This document shows positions 1 to 8,763 of a stretch of 64,000 bases of DNA, in pieces (position 1 is the first letter of the stretch; each line of letters begins with the position of its first letter). The stretch is from contig JAIXOM010000004.1 of the NCBI GenBank assembly GCA_027486755.1, positions 1 through 64,000 of the forward strand. The letters run 5' to 3'. The position numbers and the translations under genes are program-made. The notes below the pieces were generated by a model. The model searched no databases. It was not told the origin of the DNA and saw nothing but the letters and a program-made list of their open reading frames with translations. Source of the DNA: Comamonadaceae bacterium (GTDB taxonomy: Bacteria; Pseudomonadota; Gammaproteobacteria; Burkholderiales; Burkholderiaceae_C).

Positions 1-155
1 ACTGACTGAGACTGCGGGACAGACCAGGCCGAAGGACTGCTCTGTCCCCAACTGACTGAGACTGCGGGACAGACCAGGCCGAAGGACTGCTCTGTCCCCA
101 ACTGATTAAGACTGCGGGACAGACCAGGCCGAAGGACTGCTCTGTCCCCAACTGA
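1..155. repeat. Tandem 50-bp hairpin repeat, three copies
   Basis: Three head-to-tail 50-bp units occupy 1-50, 51-100 and 101-150, followed by the first bases of a fourth. Units 1 and 2 are identical and unit 3 differs at two bases near its start. Each unit carries a perfect 8-bp inverted repeat, GGGACAGA and TCTGTCCC, extended inward by a CAG/CTG pairing, so each can form one hairpin. The array may continue to the left of the window. It ends about 10 bp before the next start codon. Its role is unknown; a terminator or mRNA-stabilising array is possible. Confidence 0.9.
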
Positions 156-164
156 TTGGAAAAA

Positions 165-359
165 ATGCTGCGCTGGATGATCGTCATCTTCCTGGCCCTG
201 GTGATATTGAGCTGGCTCACACCCTGGCTCAATAAACTGGGCTTCGGTCAATTGCCCGGCGACTTTCGCTTCAAGCTGTTCGGACGGCTGTGGTACTTGC
301 CCTTTGCCAGCACCGTGCTGCTGAGCTTCATTGCAAGCCTCATTTCCATGTGGGTGTGA
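165..359 (+). CDS. DUF2905 small membrane protein
   Basis: This 64-residue protein has two hydrophobic segments (about residues 2-20 and 42-62) flanking a conserved centre, LGFGQLPGDFRF, that closely fits the DUF2905 family of short inner-membrane proteins. I chose the ATG at 165. An upstream TTG at 156 would extend into the tandem repeat and lacks support. The function of the family is unknown. The gene follows the repeat array directly and precedes REP-like elements, so it looks monocistronic. Confidence 0.82.
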   Translation: MLRWMIVIFLALVILSWLTPWLNKLGFGQLPGDFRFKLFGRLWYLPFASTVLLSFIASLISMWV

Positions 360-364
360 AGCCC

Positions 365-447
365 CATCGCGCCGATGGCGGCGCTCCCACCTGCTTCTTC
401 GGGCAGGCCAGTGACTATGTGGGAGCCACGCCCTCGGCGGCGATCTG
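365..447. repeat. Two REP-like hairpins at the cca 3' end
   Basis: An inverted-orientation element (365-390, stem GCGCCG/CGGCGC) is followed by a forward element (418-447) beginning TGTGGGAG. The second lies inside cca: read on the minus strand it encodes the last nine residues and abuts the stop codon at 417-415. Confidence 0.8.
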
Positions 448-1656
448 TGCCACCGCCTCAGTGCGGGCCTGGCGCAGCCAATCGCCAATGCGAGGCCCGC
501 TAAGGCCTTGGGCCTGGGCTTGGGCGGCGATGGCGGCGCTGTCGACCTGCTGCATGGCCCTGAGTGCGCGCAGCAGGCGCTCGCCCTGGCGGTAGGCTTC
601 GTCCTGCTTACCCAGGCGACCTTGGGCGTCGCACAAGCAGGCGAGCAGCGCCTGCTCGAAGCGCTCGGGCTTGCGCAAGGCGTCGCAGCGCTCGATCAGG
701 CGCACCAAAGCAGCTGCGCCAAAGCCCAGGCTTTGATGGAAATTTCCGTGTTCGCGGGTGACCACCTCGGCCAGTTCGCGGCAATCGGTCGGCACGCGCA
801 ATCGCTCGCACAGTCCGCGCAACAAACGCAGGCCGCGCTGCTCGTGGCCGATGTGGCGCGGCAGCATGTCGGCCGGTGTGTTGCCCTTGCCCAGGTCGTG
901 CGCGAGGCAAGCAAATCGCACCTCCAAAGGCGCCTGCAATGCGGCTGCACGGTCAAGCACCATCATCAGGTGCAGCCCGGTATCGATTTCGGGGTGATGC
1001 TCGGGCGTTTGCGGCACGCCCCACAGGGCGTCCACTTCGGGCAGCAAGCGCTGCAGGGCGCCGCAGTCGCGCAGCACCTCAAAAAACCTGGAGGGCTGGA
1101 CTTGCATCAGGCCGCGCGAGAGCTCCTGCCAGACCCTCTCTTGCACCAGGTGGTCGACCTCGCCGGCTTGCACCATCTGGCGCATCAGCGCCAGGGTTTC
1201 GGGCGCCACAGAAAAATCGACAAAACGTGCAGCAAAGCGCGCTACCCGCAAGATGCGCACGGGGTCCTCTGCGAAGGCCTGTGTCACATGGCGCAGCACC
1301 CGCGCTTGCAGGTCGGCCCGGCCCTGATAGGGGTCCATGATTTGGCCCGCCTCGTCTTGCGCCATGGCATTGATGGTCAGGTCGCGCCGCGCCAGGTCTT
1401 CCTCCAGCGTCACACCGGGAGCCGCATGCACCGCAAAGCCGCGGTAACCTGGCGCCGTCTTGCGTTCGGTACGGGCCAGCGAATATTCCTCCTTGGTCTG
1501 CGGATGCAGGAAGACCGGAAAGTCCTTGCCCACTGGCAAATAGCCTTGGGTCAGCAGATCGTCAGGAGTAGCGCCGACCACCACCCAGTCGCGGTCGTGC
1601 ACCGGCAAGCCCAACAGGGCATCGCGCACCGCACCGCCGACCTGGTAGATTTTCAT
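415..1656 (-). CDS. cca: CCA-adding enzyme (multifunctional tRNA nucleotidyltransferase)
   Basis: It adds or repairs the 3' CCA end of tRNA using CTP and ATP in the cytoplasm. The N-terminus matches class II CCA enzymes closely: [19 protein letters not shown] with the catalytic Asp pair at D21 and D23, and ARRDLTINA near residue 90. A C-terminal HD phosphohydrolase domain with AHDLGKG lies near residue 250, as in the E. coli multifunctional enzyme. The ATG at 1656 gives the family start MKIYQVGG; an upstream in-frame TTG adds only three residues. The C-terminal nine residues (IAAEGVAPT) are encoded by a REP-like element, so the terminus appears to have been set by repeat insertion. Confidence 0.96.
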   Translation of the reverse strand: MKIYQVGGAVRDALLGLPVHDRDWVVVGATPDDLLTQGYLPVGKDFPVFLHPQTKEEYSLARTERKTAPGYRGFAVHAAPGVTLEEDLARRDLTINAMAQDEAGQIMDPYQGRADLQARVLRHVTQAFAEDPVRILRVARFAARFVDFSVAPETLALMRQMVQAGEVDHLVQERVWQELSRGLMQVQPSRFFEVLRDCGALQRLLPEVDALWGVPQTPEHHPEIDTGLHLMMVLDRAAALQAPLEVRFACLAHDLGKGNTPADMLPRHIGHEQRGLRLLRGLCERLRVPTDCRELAEVVTREHGNFHQSLGFGAAALVRLIERCDALRKPERFEQALLACLCDAQGRLGKQDEAYRQGERLLRALRAMQQVDSAAIAAQAQAQGLSGPRIGDWLRQARTEAVAQIAAEGVAPT

Positions 1657-1677
1657 GGTCGCCAAGTGTAGGCGGGG

Positions 1678-1889
1678 TATCGCGCCGGGGGCGGCGCTCC
1701 CACAGGGATGGCGCAGCGCTGTGGTGTTGGGGGTGTGGGAGCCGCGCCCTCGCGGCGATGGGGGGCGTGATTAAAGCCTGGCGCCTCTGTTGCAGGCCGC
1801 ATCGCGCCGGGGGCGGCGCTCCCACACCTCTTGAACGGGCCTTGGGCTTGAGAACTTGTGGGAGCCGCGCCCTCGCGGCGAAGCGGCGG
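1678..1889. repeat. Cluster of four REP-like hairpins
   Basis: The gap between two minus-strand genes holds four elements in alternating orientation: 1678-1704 (reverse, GCGCCG stem), 1733-1763 (forward, GCCGCG stem), 1797-1827 (reverse, GCGCCG stem) and 1858-1889 (forward, GCCGCG stem). Each carries GTGGGAG, or its complement CTCCCAC, on the outer side. The arrangement resembles the BIME clusters of enterobacteria and pseudomonads. No gene is visible in this stretch. Confidence 0.85.
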
Positions 1890-1906
1890 TCGAATTGAAG
1901 CTCGGC

Positions 1907-2878
1907 TTAGCGGCCTTGCCTGCGGGCCATCAGCGGGCTGCGCCAGCCCCGGTGGCCCAGGTAGGTGGGCGCGACGACCTGCAGCGACGCCGTGGTGATG
2001 CCCAGGGCCTGCAGGCCAGGGTGAAGGCCGGTGGCCACATTGGGCACGCTCAAGGACTGCAGGTTGTCGCGGCTGAGCAGGGGCTCGCCCGGCATGAGTT
2101 CCATCAGTCGGGCCTGCAGCCAGGCCAGCGCTGGTGGCAGGGGCAGCACAGGCCGGCCCCGGCCCTGGGCCACGCCGCTGATGCGGCCGGCCAGTTGGAC
2201 CAACTCGGCCAGGGTATAGACCTCAGGCCCAAAGGCTTCGTAGATCTGCCCGACGCTGTCTCGCTCATACGGCCCGCTCAGGCAGGCCACCACAGCGGCG
2301 GCCACGTCTTCGACCCACACTGGCTGCAGCCGCGCCTGAGCCCCGGCCAGAGGCACAAAGGGGGCGATGCGCTGCAGGTCGGCAAAGGTGTTGAGGAAGC
2401 GGTCCTCGGCGCCGAAGATCACGCTGGGCCGGATCAAAGTGAGAGCCAGGTCGGCCTGATGCAAGACCTGCTCGCCCCGCGACTTGCTGCGCAGATACAT
2501 CGACGGCAGCCCAGCCGGGTTGCGCAGATCGGCCCCCAGCGCGCTGATGTGCACCACCCGGCGCACGCCGGCAGGCTGGCAGGCGCGGACGAGCTTTTCG
2601 GGCAGCTGCACATGGGTGCGTTCAAAAGCGGCTTCATCGCCTTGCAAAATGGCCACCAGATTGACCACCGCATCGTGGCCGGGCAGCAGCGCCGCCAGGC
2701 GGGCACTGTCGTGGACGTCGGTCTCGATCAGATCCAGCGCGGGCAGGGTCGCGAGCGACCCCGCGTTGCGCCGGCGCCGGGTGGGCACGGTCAGACCGAC
2801 GCCCAGGCGAGCGAGCTTTTCACACACATGGCGACCGACAAAACCAGTGCCACCCAGAACAAGAACTTTTCGCAGCAT
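1907..2878 (-). CDS. NAD(P)-binding epimerase-like protein, complex I NDUFA9 type
   Basis: A 323-residue atypical short-chain dehydrogenase/epimerase-like protein. The N-terminal Rossmann motif VLVLGGTGFVGRHV lies at about residues 5-18, and the family features HISALGA and YLRSKSRGE with a Tyr/Lys region lie near 110-135. The whole sequence fits the bacterial proteins annotated as complex I NDUFA9 subunit family, usually encoded near cca and slt in Burkholderiales. The bacterial function is not established; quinone-linked or assembly roles are speculation. Start chosen at 2878 (MLRKVLVLGG); the open frame upstream adds 18 residues of poor sequence. Confidence 0.85.
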   Translation of the reverse strand: MLRKVLVLGGTGFVGRHVCEKLARLGVGLTVPTRRRRNAGSLATLPALDLIETDVHDSARLAALLPGHDAVVNLVAILQGDEAAFERTHVQLPEKLVRACQPAGVRRVVHISALGADLRNPAGLPSMYLRSKSRGEQVLHQADLALTLIRPSVIFGAEDRFLNTFADLQRIAPFVPLAGAQARLQPVWVEDVAAAVVACLSGPYERDSVGQIYEAFGPEVYTLAELVQLAGRISGVAQGRGRPVLPLPPALAWLQARLMELMPGEPLLSRDNLQSLSVPNVATGLHPGLQALGITTASLQVVAPTYLGHRGWRSPLMARRQGR

Positions 2879-2960
2879 GGCTTCATTGTGCCGCCGGCTC
2901 TGCGCCCCTGCTCGCGCCGGGGCATAGGCCACGAGCGCGGCGCCGTGTCAGATCAAGCGC

Positions 2961-3052
2961 CGCATCGCCGCGAGGGCGCGGCTCCCACACCCGCACCCAG
3001 ACCGGCTCTCACACCCGCACCCAGACCGGCTCTCACACCCGTGCCCAGACCC
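2961..3052. repeat. REP-like hairpin followed by 24-bp tandem repeat
   Basis: A reverse GCCGCG-stem REP element (2961-2990) runs directly into a 24-bp unit beginning CACACCCGCACCCAGACCGG. The unit is present as two perfect copies (2986-3009, 3010-3033) and a diverged partial third to about 3052. The first unit starts within the CCCACAC edge of the REP, so the repeat probably grew from the element by slippage. Confidence 0.8.
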
Positions 3053-3069
3053 TGCGCTAAGGATTACTC

Positions 3070-5154
3070 TCAGGGCATCTTGCTGTCGACCGGCGGTGCG
3101 TTGGCTTCGCGCGGGCCTATGCTGCCCAGGCGTTCGCGCAGTGACTGCGGCTGACCGGTCAGCACCGCTGCGTAAATGGTGGCGTTGGCCAGCACCTTCT
3201 TGACGTAGTCACGGGTTTCGTCGAAGGGCACGTTCTCGGCCCAAATCGCACCATCGAGCACAGGGCCGTTGCGCCAGACACGTGGCCGGCCGGGCCCCGC
3301 GTTGTAGGCGGCAGCGGCCAGCGTCATCGAGCCGCCGAAATCGTTGAGCGCGCGCTTGAGGTAGGCGGTGCCCAGGGTGATGTTGATTTCGCGGTCATTG
3401 AGCTGACTGAGGCTAAAGCCTTGCAGGCCGATGTGCTTGGCCGTCTCGCGCGCGGTGGCGGGCATGATCTGCATCAGCCCTGAAGCGCCCACATGAGATC
3501 GCGCGTCCATGATGAAGCGGCTCTCCTGCCGAATCAGGCCATAGACATAAGCCGGGTCCAGGCCGATGTCGCGGCTGCGCTTGATCACCGATTCACGCAG
3601 CGGCATTGGAAAGCGCTGCTCGATATCGATCTCGCCCCGGCTGCGCTCGCTGGTGTTGATGCAGCGGTCCCAGACCGCGCGCTCGCAGGCCAGTTGGGCG
3701 GCGGCCAGCAGCTCGCGCTCGGGCAGGCCGCCGGGGCGGTGCAGGCTGACGCTGTAATTCCATTCGCGCACGCCCTCGCTGCGCAAGCCGATGGCAATGG
3801 CTTGCAAGGCGCGCTGCAAACCCGGGTTCTGACGCGCCGACTCGCGCTCGGCCGCCGTCAGGGGCGCAGGCCGCCCCGGCAGGCTGATGCGCTGACCCAG
3901 TTCTTCCAGCGCGAGCTGCTCGTAAAAGCCGCGCATCGATGCGATGGACTGCAGCATCACCAGGGCCTGGGCCCGCTGCGGCGGTGTGGCGCCCGCGGTC
4001 GAGCCGGGCGCCGTCGACAGTGGCCCGGCATGCACGCCTAAAGGAGCAGGCGACGCGGCAGCCGGCGCGGCAGCGGCCGTTTCCATCAAGGCCTTGGCGC
4101 GCCAGTAGACCCAGGTCGGCTCCTTTGCGGCGTTCTCGCTCATGGCGGCGGTGGCGCTCAGAACCTGAGACCACTGAGGCTGGGTGCCGGCGCGCAGGGC
4201 GGCGCGCACCTTCCAGCCCAGCAGATCGTCGCTGAGGTCGCTATCGCGCGAGACCTGGGCGAAATACTGCGCGGCCTGCAGATCGAGCCGCAGCGCCGCG
4301 CGCTTGCCGATGACGCCCCAGACCCAGTTGCGCTCCTCGGCGGTGAGCTGCACCCCCCATTTTTTGCCAAGCTGCTCGGCCGCCGCCTCGGGGTCCTGCG
4401 TGGCCAGGCGGATCAAGGCCAGGGTCACCAACTCCTTGCGCTGACGGCTCAGGGCCAAAGTTTTGTCGCGCAGAAACCGGGCCGGATCGGCGCTGATCTG
4501 GCTCAAATGGCTGCCGGCCTCGGGCGCCACAATATCGGTGGCCTCGCGCAGCGAACGCGGTCGGTTGGCTTCCATGGCCAGGCGGGCCTTGCGCCAAACT
4601 TCCAGCGCCGGCAACTGCTTGTCTTCATAAAAATGGCGCGCCGCACTCTTGCAGCCGTCATCCGATTCGCGCTGGCTGTGCCACAGGCGCCTGAGCTCCT
4701 CAGCGAGCCGCTGCGAACCAGCGCCCGGCGCGCGCAGGTGCTCGACCCACAGCGCGTAGCAACGCACCTCGGGGTCATCGTTCATGCGAAACAGGGCGAG
4801 TTCGTTTTGGAAGGCCGTCCATTCGCGGCGCTGACCGAGCAGCAAGAGCCAGTCATTGCGCAGGCGGTCTTCCTGATAGGTGCCCGCCCAGCGGCTGAGA
4901 AAAGCCTGGACTTCCGAAGCGGGCACCTGCCACAAGCGCAGACGCAAGTCCCAGTAGGCGGCCCAGGGCTCCAGCCCATGGCCACGCACCTGGGGCAGCA
5001 GGGCTTGCAGCCTGGCCTTGTCGCTGCGGTCAAAGGCCTGCTTGATTTCGAGCATGGCCTGGTCACCCGGGCTAGTCGGGGCCTGGGCGCCAGCGCCCTG
5101 GGCCAGGCACAGCAAAGTCGACAAACAGGCGCCTAGAAAAAATTTAGGTAGCAT
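3070..5154 (-). CDS. slt: Soluble lytic murein transglycosylase
   Basis: A periplasmic enzyme that cleaves peptidoglycan glycan strands to form 1,6-anhydro-muropeptides. It has 694 residues. A signal peptide spans about residues 1-24 (MLPKFFLGACLSTLLCLAQG), followed by a long alpha-superhelical U/L region typical of Slt70. The C-terminal SLT domain carries RQESRF with the catalytic Glu near residue 540, GASGLMQIMPATA, and AYNAGPGR. The open frame continues 208 codons upstream but overlaps the divergent cyclo-ligase gene and is not coding. The start at 5154 leaves 9 bp to the divergent start codon. Confidence 0.95.
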   Translation of the reverse strand: MLPKFFLGACLSTLLCLAQGAGAQAPTSPGDQAMLEIKQAFDRSDKARLQALLPQVRGHGLEPWAAYWDLRLRLWQVPASEVQAFLSRWAGTYQEDRLRNDWLLLLGQRREWTAFQNELALFRMNDDPEVRCYALWVEHLRAPGAGSQRLAEELRRLWHSQRESDDGCKSAARHFYEDKQLPALEVWRKARLAMEANRPRSLREATDIVAPEAGSHLSQISADPARFLRDKTLALSRQRKELVTLALIRLATQDPEAAAEQLGKKWGVQLTAEERNWVWGVIGKRAALRLDLQAAQYFAQVSRDSDLSDDLLGWKVRAALRAGTQPQWSQVLSATAAMSENAAKEPTWVYWRAKALMETAAAAPAAASPAPLGVHAGPLSTAPGSTAGATPPQRAQALVMLQSIASMRGFYEQLALEELGQRISLPGRPAPLTAAERESARQNPGLQRALQAIAIGLRSEGVREWNYSVSLHRPGGLPERELLAAAQLACERAVWDRCINTSERSRGEIDIEQRFPMPLRESVIKRSRDIGLDPAYVYGLIRQESRFIMDARSHVGASGLMQIMPATARETAKHIGLQGFSLSQLNDREINITLGTAYLKRALNDFGGSMTLAAAAYNAGPGRPRVWRNGPVLDGAIWAENVPFDETRDYVKKVLANATIYAAVLTGQPQSLRERLGSIGPREANAPPVDSKMP

Positions 5155-5163
5155 GGACAGATT

Positions 5164-5799
5164 ATGGACAAACAAAGCGCGCGCAAAGCCCTCATCGAGC
5201 AAAGGCTCAACCTGCCTGACCGCTTGCAGCGCGCTGAATTGCTGCAGCGGGTGCTGCGCATCTGGCTGGTCGGCCGGCCTGATACGGTCATTGGCGCCTA
5301 CTGGCCGATCAAGGGCGAGTTCGACCCCCTGCCCGCGCTCTACCGCTGGCAAGAAGACGCCCTGCTGGCGCCCTCGCTCGGGGGCTGGCCGGCAACGGCC
5401 GATGCCGAGCCGCAGTTGGCCAGCGAAAGCCTGGCCCAGCGCTTGCCGCGCAAGGTCGGTCTGCCGGTGGTCAACAAAGCCACCCGCACCCTGAGCTTTC
5501 ACGCCTGGTACCCCGGCTGCCCTATGGAAGAAGACGCCTACGGCATTCCCAAACCCAAAGACACCGAGCTGGTGGTGCCGACGCTGCTGCTGGTGCCCTG
5601 CGTGGGCTGGGGGCCGGGCGGCTACCGGCTGGGCTACGGCGGCGGGTTTTATGACCGCACCCTGGCCGACTACAAGCCCAAGCCAGTGACGGTAGGCCTG
5701 GGCTACAGCCTGGGCTGGCTGCCCGACCTTCAAGCCGAGCCTCACGATGTGCCGCTGGACGCGATTTTGAGCGAGCAAGGCGTGGCCTGGCCGGGCTGA
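5164..5799 (+). CDS. ygfA: 5-formyltetrahydrofolate cyclo-ligase
   Basis: It converts 5-formyl-THF to 5,10-methenyl-THF with ATP, recycling a storage and inhibitory folate. The 211-residue protein shows the family signature GYRLGYGGGFYDRTLA near residues 155-170, preceded by GIPKPKD and LLLVPCVGW. The N-terminal MDKQSARKALIEQRL region is typical. It is divergent from slt with only 9 bp between start codons. At least one promoter must therefore lie inside the other gene. Confidence 0.95.
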   Translation: MDKQSARKALIEQRLNLPDRLQRAELLQRVLRIWLVGRPDTVIGAYWPIKGEFDPLPALYRWQEDALLAPSLGGWPATADAEPQLASESLAQRLPRKVGLPVVNKATRTLSFHAWYPGCPMEEDAYGIPKPKDTELVVPTLLLVPCVGWGPGGYRLGYGGGFYDRTLADYKPKPVTVGLGYSLGWLPDLQAEPHDVPLDAILSEQGVAWPG

Positions 5800-5833
5800 A
5801 TCCGGCTGAAGCGCCTTGCGGCAAGTCTGTCAC

Positions 5834-6088
5834 CGGGCCGAGGGCGGCCCCCCCAATCACAGCGATGATGGCGGTGAGGTGTGGGAGCCGCGCCCTCGCG
5901 GCGATGCGGCGGTTGATCGAAGGCCGCATCGGGCCGAGGCGACCCTCCCACAATCGGCCTCGCACATCGGGCCGAGGGCGGCCCTCCCACAATCGGCCTC
6001 GTACATCGGGTCCAGGCGACCCTGCCACAAGTTTTGCCCAAGGCTTTGGGGGCGGGTGTGGGAGCCGCGCCCTCGCGGCGATGCGGCG
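5834..6088. repeat. Cluster of REP-like hairpins (5800-6094 gap)
   Basis: The 295-bp gap between two convergent genes holds five to six elements: 5834-5853 (partial), 5879-5911 (GCCGCG stem), 5922-5956, 5962-6000 (GGGCCG/CGGCCC stem), 6001-6030 (degenerate) and 6055-6088 (GCCGCG stem). The middle copies share the flank CCCACAATCGGCCTC, which suggests local duplication. No coding sequence is visible. The cluster may end transcription from both sides. Confidence 0.85.
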
Positions 6089-6094
6089 TCTGGC

Positions 6095-6991
6095 TCAGCG
6101 CGGCGCCACCAGGACGGCCAGATCGGCGGCGTAGTTGCGCAGCGTCTCCTGCGCCTTGGCACGCTGACCCGGCGTGGTGCTGGCGTGCAGTTGGCTCAAG
6201 GTCTGGCAGCTTTGCTGGCGCATGGCCATCACGCGGGCACGCTCCCCGTTTTCCTGCGGGCCAAGTTGGCGCGAGAGCATGGCGCCGAGGGCCGCCCTGG
6301 CCTGATCGGGTGTGGCCTGCGTCTGGGACAAATTGCGCAGCGTCTGAGCGATGTCCTGCTGGCGGCGCTGGCGCGACTCCAGAGCCTCGCGCGCGTCCCA
6401 GGGGGACGCTTGCAGGGCGCTGCGCAGCGCCTGCTCCTGCGCCCGACCCAGCGAGCCGTAAAGCCACTCGGCGCGGGACAAGCCGGAATCCAAGCGCTTG
6501 TCCAACAACTCCTTCGGACTGACATCAACGTACTTTTCACGGAACTTGCGATTGCTCTTGGCGAAGTTACGCTCCATCTCGGCCAGTTGCGCCGGATTCA
6601 GCCGGGCCAACACCTGCAGGGCCGCTGTATCGAGCACCTGCACCGCGCCGGCCAGCGCTGCGGCGCGCTGCATCACATCGTCGGCCATGCGGCAGACCTG
6701 CTCGCTGTTCATGTCGCCACCCACCGGGCCCTGCCAGCGGCGCAGCATTTCCACATAGGTCGGCAGTTGCTCGCGCCGGTGCCATTCATGCAACTGATGC
6801 ACCGCCTGGCGCAAGGTGGCACGGTCCTCGCCCTTGACGTCGATGTAGTCGGTCAACCACCACCAGGCGAGCTCATGGCCGTTGTTATAGGCCAGCTTGA
6901 CGGCGCTGCACGCGCTCAGCAAGGCCAGCAGCAGACCTGCAACGATAATCTTCAAGGCGCTCAAGCGCGTAGATCCAATGGGTAAATTCAT
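6095..6991 (-). CDS. DUF6279 family lipoprotein
   Basis: A 298-residue predicted lipoprotein. A hydrophobic leader ends in the lipobox-like LLSAC with the Cys near residue 28, followed by the conserved VKLAYNNGHELAWWWLTDYIDV stretch that marks DUF6279. The rest is helical and charged, with repeated RR/QR segments. Function unknown; a cell-envelope location is inferred from the leader. Its start ATG at 6991 overlaps the divergent glmU ATG at 6990 within a single CATG. Confidence 0.82.
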   Translation of the reverse strand: MNLPIGSTRLSALKIIVAGLLLALLSACSAVKLAYNNGHELAWWWLTDYIDVKGEDRATLRQAVHQLHEWHRREQLPTYVEMLRRWQGPVGGDMNSEQVCRMADDVMQRAAALAGAVQVLDTAALQVLARLNPAQLAEMERNFAKSNRKFREKYVDVSPKELLDKRLDSGLSRAEWLYGSLGRAQEQALRSALQASPWDAREALESRQRRQQDIAQTLRNLSQTQATPDQARAALGAMLSRQLGPQENGERARVMAMRQQSCQTLSQLHASTTPGQRAKAQETLRNYAADLAVLVAPR

Positions 6992-8408
6992 GGCAAATTC
7001 AAGCTCCGCTGCTGTGGCAGCACCCCTCGATGTGGTGATCATGGCTGCCGGCAAGGGCACGCGCATGAAAAGCGCGCGCCCGAAAGTGTTACACCGATTG
7101 GGCGGTCGCGCTTTGCTGGCTCACGTGCTTGACACCGCAGTGCAGTTATCGGCCCGGCGGGCGGTGGTGATCGTCGGCCATCAGGCCGACCAGGTGCAAG
7201 CCGCGGTGCAGGCCTTGCCGCCCACAGGCACGGAGCTGGCCTTTGCGCTGCAGGAGCCGCAGCTGGGCACAGGCCACGCGGTCCAGCAGGCGCTGCCCCA
7301 GTTGGGCGATGACGCCATCACGCTCATCCTCTCGGGCGATGTGCCGCTGACCCGGCCCGAAACTCTACAGGCCTTGCTGGCCCTGTGCCAGGGCTCGCAA
7401 CTGGCCCTGCTCACCCTGGACATGGCCGACCCCAGCGGCTACGGGCGCATCGTGCGCGACGGCCAGACCGTGACGGCCATCGTCGAGCACAAGGACGCCA
7501 GCGAAGCCCAGCGGCGTATCACCGAGATTTACAGCGGCATCATGGCGCTGCCCACCCGGCTGCTGCGCGCTTGGCTGGCGCGGCTGGACAACAAGAACGC
7601 GCAGCAGGAGTACTACCTGACCGACATCGTTCGCTTTGCAGTGGCCGACGGCGTGCCGGTGCTGGCGCACCGCATCAACGATGCGGTTCAAGTGGCCGGC
7701 GTCAACAGCCCGCTGCAATTGGCCGAACTCGAGCGCGCCTTGCAGCTGCGGCAAGCCCGTGCGCTGATGGAGCAAGGCGTGCGCTTGGCCGACCCGGCAC
7801 GGTTTGATATGCGCGGGCAGCTGCGCTGCGGCGCTGATGTCGAAATCGACGTCGGTTGTGTATTTGAAGGCCAGGTTGAGCTCGGCGACGGAGTGCGCAT
7901 AGGCGCGCACTGCGTGATCGCCAACGCCCGCATCGCCGCCGGCGCGACGGTGCAGCCCATGACCCACATCGACGGCGAGCAGCTCGGCGTGGAAGTCGGC
8001 GCAGGCGCGATCATCGGTCCGTTTGCACGGCTGCGGCCTGGTGCGCAGCTGGGCGAGCAGGTGCACATCGGCAATTTTGTCGAGGTCAAAAATTCCACCC
8101 TGGCCGCCGGTGCCAAGGCCAATCACCTGGCCTATCTGGGCGATGCCACCGTCGGCGAGCGGGTCAACTATGGCGCCGGCAGCATCACCGCCAACTACGA
8201 CGGCGCCAACAAGCACCGCACCGTCATTGAAGCCGATGTCCATGTGGGCAGCAACTGCGTGCTGGTGGCGCCCCTCACGCTGGGCGCTGGCGGCACCATA
8301 GGCGGCGGCTCGACCATCACCAAAAGCACCGCGGCTGGCGCACTCACCGTAGCGCGCGGCAAGCAGGTGTCGGTGGCCGGCTGGCAAAGGCCGGTGAAGA
8401 AGAAATAG
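6990..8408 (+). CDS. glmU: Bifunctional GlmU: N-acetylglucosamine-1-P uridyltransferase / glucosamine-1-P acetyltransferase
   Basis: It makes UDP-GlcNAc for peptidoglycan and LPS from glucosamine-1-P, acetyl-CoA and UTP. The N-terminal pyrophosphorylase motif MAAGKGTRMKSARPKVLHRLGG lies near residue 18, QLGTGHAVQQ near 90, and GVNSPLQL is recognisable. The C-terminal left-handed beta-helix hexapeptides (IGPFARLRPG, GNFVEVKNS, NYDGANKHRT) end in the family terminus RRPVKKK-like RPVKKK. Start chosen at 6990; another ATG at 6978 is possible. It is divergent from and overlapping with the DUF6279 gene. glmS lies 1.3 kb downstream. Confidence 0.97.
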   Translation: MANSSSAAVAAPLDVVIMAAGKGTRMKSARPKVLHRLGGRALLAHVLDTAVQLSARRAVVIVGHQADQVQAAVQALPPTGTELAFALQEPQLGTGHAVQQALPQLGDDAITLILSGDVPLTRPETLQALLALCQGSQLALLTLDMADPSGYGRIVRDGQTVTAIVEHKDASEAQRRITEIYSGIMALPTRLLRAWLARLDNKNAQQEYYLTDIVRFAVADGVPVLAHRINDAVQVAGVNSPLQLAELERALQLRQARALMEQGVRLADPARFDMRGQLRCGADVEIDVGCVFEGQVELGDGVRIGAHCVIANARIAAGATVQPMTHIDGEQLGVEVGAGAIIGPFARLRPGAQLGEQVHIGNFVEVKNSTLAAGAKANHLAYLGDATVGERVNYGAGSITANYDGANKHRTVIEADVHVGSNCVLVAPLTLGAGGTIGGGSTITKSTAAGALTVARGKQVSVAGWQRPVKKK

Positions 8409-8412
8409 GCGC

Positions 8413-8763
8413 CTAAGCGCTTGGGTCTGGCAAGGAGCCAACATCCGGCTCGTTCATCCACGCGGGAATGTCACGGCGACTGTGCAGGACTCGCCAGAGG
8501 TCAATATGGCCCTCATGCTCGACATAAAAGAGCAGATGCTCGAAGCGCGTCAGAGGCCAGCTTCGCAAACCGGGCAAATTCAGTTCATGGCTATAGCGGG
8601 GTGACCCGGTGCCCGGGTGCCTGGCGATATGGGAGGTCGCCTGCTCGAGCGCGTCAATCAAGCGCAGTGCCAGGGCTTCTCCGCCCTCGCCCAAGTAATA
8701 GGCCATGGCCTCGTCGATGTCCTGTTGCGCTTTTGCACGCAGGACGACCGGCTTGGCTTTCAA
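8413..8763 (-). CDS. parE: ParE-family toxin
   Basis: A 116-residue RelE/ParE superfamily toxin. ParE members typically poison DNA gyrase. Family features seen: AQQDIDEAMAYYLGEGGEALALRLIDALEQA, then HPGTGSPRY, and the C-terminal VLHSRRDIPAWM segment. No ATG exists near the N-terminus. The likely start is TTG at 8763, whose bases overlap the antitoxin stop as TTGA, implying translational coupling. The stop lies 4 bp from the convergent glmU stop. Confidence 0.9.
   Translation of the reverse strand: MKAKPVVLRAKAQQDIDEAMAYYLGEGGEALALRLIDALEQATSHIARHPGTGSPRYSHELNLPGLRSWPLTRFEHLLFYVEHEGHIDLWRVLHSRRDIPAWMNEPDVGSLPDPSA

Noticed and set aside
1..150. CRISPR array
   Set aside because: The units are contiguous with no variable spacers; it is a plain tandem repeat of hairpins.
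1856..3154. Long plus-strand open frame over the NDUFA9-like gene
   Set aside because: Antisense to a clear Rossmann protein and running through repeats; no recognisable domain.
5155..5778. Upstream extension of the slt reading frame to 902 residues
   Set aside because: It is antisense to the well-supported cyclo-ligase gene and has no protein features; the signal peptide begins at 5154.
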